A stretch of 8,131 nt of DNA from Syntrophobacterales bacterium (GTDB lineage Bacteria > Desulfobacterota > Syntrophia > Syntrophales > JAAYKM01). The notes under the pieces are model-generated. The model did not search any database. It was not told where the DNA came from and was given only the letters and a program-made list of their open reading frames with translations. The DNA lies in contig JAITWQ010000117.1 in NCBI GenBank assembly GCA_031285215.1, positions 1 to 8,131 on the forward strand. Direction: 5' to 3'. Positions 6,017 to 8,131 of the stretch are shown one piece after another (positions within the stretch are counted from its first letter, which is position 1; every line of letters starts with the position of its first letter). The position numbers were made by a program, and so were the translations under genes.

Positions 6017-6745
6017 ATGTTCAACGCCAGACAACTTCTCGACCAATTGGTGCAAACAGCACAAGGAATGGCAACTCCTCCGGCAAATACAACCTCGCCG
6101 CGGCAAAATGCAGGCATCGGGGGGATGTTAAATAATCCGGCTGTTACCGGAGCGCTTTCCGGTGTCGGCGGCGGACTATTGGCAGGATTACTGTTCGGCA
6201 ACAAAAACGTACGCAAAGTAGGCGGTAATCTTGCCACTGTGGGCGGTGCCGCCGCATTGGGCGTTATCGCAACCAAAGCATACCGTAATTGGCAAGCTAA
6301 TAAACAGCAGTCAAACAGCGTCCCGGCGCAAAATGCTCAGCAGCAATCGCCGCAATCCGCTCTTGATTTTGACAATTTGCCGGCAGCAAATCAGGAAGAA
6401 CACAGCCGCGCAATGCTGACAGCAATGATTGCCGCAGCAAAGGCTGACGGGCATTTTGATGAACGCGAACGGCAAATTATCCGCGAGCAGACAGAAAAAA
6501 TCGGCGATGCAGAAACGACGGCATGGGTGCAGGAGGAAATCTATAAGCCCCTTGATGTTAACCAAATCGCTGCACTGGCAACTTCGCCCGAATTGGCGGC
6601 GGAAATTTATCTTGCCAGCTTGATTGTCAGTGACGAACAAAATGAACGTGAAAAGATATATCTAAATTCACTGGCTGAAAAATTGAAACTGGAACCGCAA
6701 CTGCGGACGGAAATCGAACAGCAACTGTCTCAATCAGGTTTATAG
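6017..6745 (+). CDS. DUF533 / TerB-like protein (YebE family)
   Basis: A 242-residue protein with the layout of E. coli YebE. A polar N-terminus is followed by a glycine-rich hydrophobic stretch (about 43-88, with GVGGGLLAGLLFGNK at 49-63 and a second segment around 74-85) that may be membrane-associated. A Gln/Asn-rich linker (about 93-128) leads into a helical TerB-like domain (about 130-240). Within it AAKADGHFDERER (140-152) is the acidic signature of TerB-fold proteins, possibly metal-binding, and PLD (178-180) and EIYLASLIVSD (196-206) match the family's later helices. The role of the family is not established; YebE has been associated with envelope stress. AGGTG (6007-6011) sits 5 nt before the ATG. 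A sigma70 promoter lies immediately upstream, so it is probably its own unit. Confidence 0.88.
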   Translation: MFNARQLLDQLVQTAQGMATPPANTTSPRQNAGIGGMLNNPAVTGALSGVGGGLLAGLLFGNKNVRKVGGNLATVGGAAALGVIATKAYRNWQANKQQSNSVPAQNAQQQSPQSALDFDNLPAANQEEHSRAMLTAMIAAAKADGHFDERERQIIREQTEKIGDAETTAWVQEEIYKPLDVNQIAALATSPELAAEIYLASLIVSDEQNEREKIYLNSLAEKLKLEPQLRTEIEQQLSQSGL

Positions 6746-6807
6746 GATTACCGCAGCTGCAATAATCAACATTTCCTTACAAGCTCATGTTGATAAAAAG
6801 AACACCC

Positions 6808-6841
6808 TTTGCGGCTAAATTTGGCGGCAAAAGATTTTTTT
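6808..6841 (+). terminator. possible weak terminator after the DUF533 gene
   Basis: TTTGC (6808-6812) can pair with GCAAA (6827-6831) around a 14-nt loop, and seven T's follow at 6835-6841. The stem is only 5 bp, so this is a weak candidate. Nearby, ATCAACAT (6765-6772) and ATGTTGAT (6787-6794) form an 8-bp inverted repeat, but it is followed by A's, not T's. Nothing else was identified between 6746 and 6873. Confidence 0.3.
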
Positions 6842-6873
6842 CATCAAAAACTCACAAAAAATTCCCCATCAAA

Positions 6874-6902
6874 ACAATGTCAATCTTGTGCGGACAATGT
6901 CA
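6874..6902 (+). repeat. two direct repeats ACAATGTCA, 20 bp apart, upstream of fic
   Basis: ACAATGTCA at 6874-6882 recurs exactly at 6894-6902. The 20-bp period is about two helical turns, so both copies face the same side of the DNA, as in many operators. The pair lies 48-77 bp before the chosen fic start. Chance occurrence cannot be excluded. Confidence 0.35.
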
Positions 6903-6950
6903 GATATTTGCAGAAAACGAAACAGACATTTGGAGCACAGAAAAGATAAA

Positions 6951-7679
6951 ATGAATACATTATTGACACATCTCCGAGAAGAAAAGCAAACAAGGCGAAA
7001 AGGCGGCTTATATCATAAAACGCAGGTAAACCTTGCTTACAATTCAAACCGCATTGAAGGCAGCAAATTGACCGAAGAACAAACTCGTTACATTTTTGAA
7101 ACCCGTACTATCGGCTTCAAAGAGCAGGAGGCAGTTCCCGTGGATGACATTATTGAAACGTCAAATCACTTTGTTGCTTTTGATTATCTCCTTGATACCG
7201 CTGACGAATCACTCTCGAATGAAATTATCAGGGAGTTTCACCGCCTTTTGAAAACGGCCACTTCTGCTGCTTCAAAATCGTGGTTCAATGTCGGGGAATG
7301 GAAAAAACTACCCAATGAAGTCGGCGGGCAGGAAACTACCTTGCCCCAAAACGTAGAAAATGACATGGATAAACTCAACCATTGGTATCATTCTTTGCCT
7401 GAAATTGGGTTTGAAAACATCGTGGAATATCATTATCGGTTTGAAAATATTCACCCTTTTCAGGACGGAAACGGCAGGGTTGGCCGCTTGATTATGTTTC
7501 GCGAATGTTTGAAGGGCAATATAATCCCTTTCATTATTAACGATAACCACAAACAATTTTACTATCGCGGCCTAAAAGAATTTTCAAATGCAAGGGGTTA
7601 TTTAATGGACACTTGCCTGTCGGCGCAGGATACGTGTAAAGAATGGGTCAAATATTTTTACGGGGATTTACCGGAATAG
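6951..7679 (+). CDS. Fic family protein, class II (self-inhibited)
   Basis: A 242-residue Fic-domain protein, expected to transfer AMP (or another nucleotide-derived group) from a nucleotide to a hydroxyl on a target protein. The active-site motif HPFQDGNGRVGR (168-179) is complete, with catalytic H168 and the DGNGR anion-binding loop. The inhibitory motif (S/T)xxxE(G/N) is present before the Fic core as SNRIEG (32-37), which defines class II: its glutamate blocks ATP binding within or between subunits, so no separate antitoxin gene is needed. The frame is also open from a GTG at 6888 and an ATG at 6897. The ATG at 6951 fits my recollection of this subfamily's N-terminus best, although GGAG at 6932-6935 is 15 nt away. 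The downstream lipoprotein starts 12 bp after the stop, so the two are probably one operon. The target is unknown. Confidence 0.92.
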   Translation: MNTLLTHLREEKQTRRKGGLYHKTQVNLAYNSNRIEGSKLTEEQTRYIFETRTIGFKEQEAVPVDDIIETSNHFVAFDYLLDTADESLSNEIIREFHRLLKTATSAASKSWFNVGEWKKLPNEVGGQETTLPQNVENDMDKLNHWYHSLPEIGFENIVEYHYRFENIHPFQDGNGRVGRLIMFRECLKGNIIPFIINDNHKQFYYRGLKEFSNARGYLMDTCLSAQDTCKEWVKYFYGDLPE

Positions 7680-7691
7680 CAGGGAGTAAAA

Positions 7692-8131
7692 ATGATATTG
7701 AAAAAAATAATGGCAATTGGGGCAGTATTGACGGTTCTGGCAATTTGTTCTTGCGCGGCGAGCAGAGAACACAATGGCGTATCTCCTGAATTTGCGCTGG
7801 AAAAGGCATCATCGCAGGCAGATGAACAAAAGCCAGATAAACTGGAAACGGAAGACAGAAAAATCCTCAAACAGGGTGAAATAAGGTTCGAAACGGCTGA
7901 CGTCAACAAGACGAAATCTTTAATTTCGCAGACCGTTCAGGATATGAACGGCTACATAGCAAAAGATAATGCCTACGATTATGACAAACGGCTTGAACAC
8001 AGATTGATAATCCGCATTCCCGCCGATAAATTTGATTTACTCCTGAAAAACATTTCGGAAAACGTTGACAGGCTTGACGGTAAAAGTATTGATATCCTTG
8101 ATGTAACAGAGGAATACATTGATATTGAAGC
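7692..8131 (+). CDS. DUF4349 lipoprotein, 3' end outside window
   Basis: The first 146 codons of a secreted lipoprotein. A basic, hydrophobic signal peptide (1-20) ends in CSC, with C21 the likely lipidated cysteine (serine at -1); C19 is a less typical alternative. A charged, low-complexity linker (about 25-55) leads into a DUF4349 domain starting near 56. Seen are RKILKQGEIRFET (56-68), a MNGYIAKDNA segment, LIIRIPADKFDLLLKNI and the family hallmark DVTEEYIDIEA at the window edge. The part beyond the edge usually holds a coiled coil and one C-terminal TM helix. Family function is unknown; it is cell-envelope located. AGGGAG (7681-7686) sits 5 nt before the ATG. It follows fic by 12 bp and is probably translated from the same mRNA. 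Confidence 0.88.
   Translation, partial: MILKKIMAIGAVLTVLAICSCAASREHNGVSPEFALEKASSQADEQKPDKLETEDRKILKQGEIRFETADVNKTKSLISQTVQDMNGYIAKDNAYDYDKRLEHRLIIRIPADKFDLLLKNISENVDRLDGKSIDILDVTEEYIDIE

Noticed and set aside
5737..6950. Integron attC sites or insertion-sequence ends in the accessory gaps
   Set aside because: I found no paired core sites, no terminal inverted repeats and no transposase or integrase fragment.
6946..6951. TAAAAT as a -10 box with CAGACA 17 bp upstream
   Set aside because: Transcription would begin after the chosen fic start codon, and the -35 matches only four of six bases.
1..8131. CRISPR array, tRNA or rRNA genes
   Set aside because: No regularly spaced repeats, cloverleaf-like segments or conserved rRNA sequence were seen on either strand.

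Overview
The window comes from a Gram-negative, probably anaerobic bacterium. Two lipoproteins with clear lipoboxes, an OmpA-type peptidoglycan-binding domain and a YebE-type (DUF533) protein point to a cell with an outer membrane. The pairing of a cupin-type XRE regulator with a medium-chain acyl-CoA ligase is common in fermentative and syntrophic anaerobes. A deltaproteobacterial (Syntrophus-like) relative is my best guess, but this is inference and nothing in the window fixes the taxon.

Left part (1-2023, minus strand): a two-gene unit with an HTH-XRE/cupin regulator upstream of an AMP-forming acyl-CoA synthetase that runs off the left edge. The regulator probably controls its own operon in response to a small molecule of fatty- or organic-acid metabolism.

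Middle (2024-5054): a 334-bp divergent control region holds a near-consensus sigma70 promoter (TTGACA-N17-TATAAA) and an exact 11-bp inverted repeat pair that includes its -35 box. This promoter drives a stand-alone, divergent GMP-synthase-type PP-loop ATPase. An OmpA-family glycine-zipper lipoprotein follows 33 bp downstream. A long hairpin terminator closes that unit. Just beyond it lies a compact Na+/phosphate-cotransporter-family protein with two QSST repeats.

Right part (5104-8131, plus strand) looks like accessory DNA. It begins with an AT-rich two-TM protein of unknown function. Next is a short remnant resembling the N-terminus of a NADAR-family protein, with a good sigma70 promoter inside its 3' part. 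That promoter precedes a DUF533/TerB-like (YebE-type) protein. Last comes a probable operon of a class II Fic protein (self-inhibited AMP-transferase type) and a DUF4349 lipoprotein cut by the right edge.

Most of the window is recognisable at family level. The points most worth following up are the orphan GMP-synthase-like protein with altered family signatures, the paired TTGACACAAAT boxes in the divergent promoter region, the NADAR-like remnant, and the 20-bp-spaced direct repeats upstream of fic.
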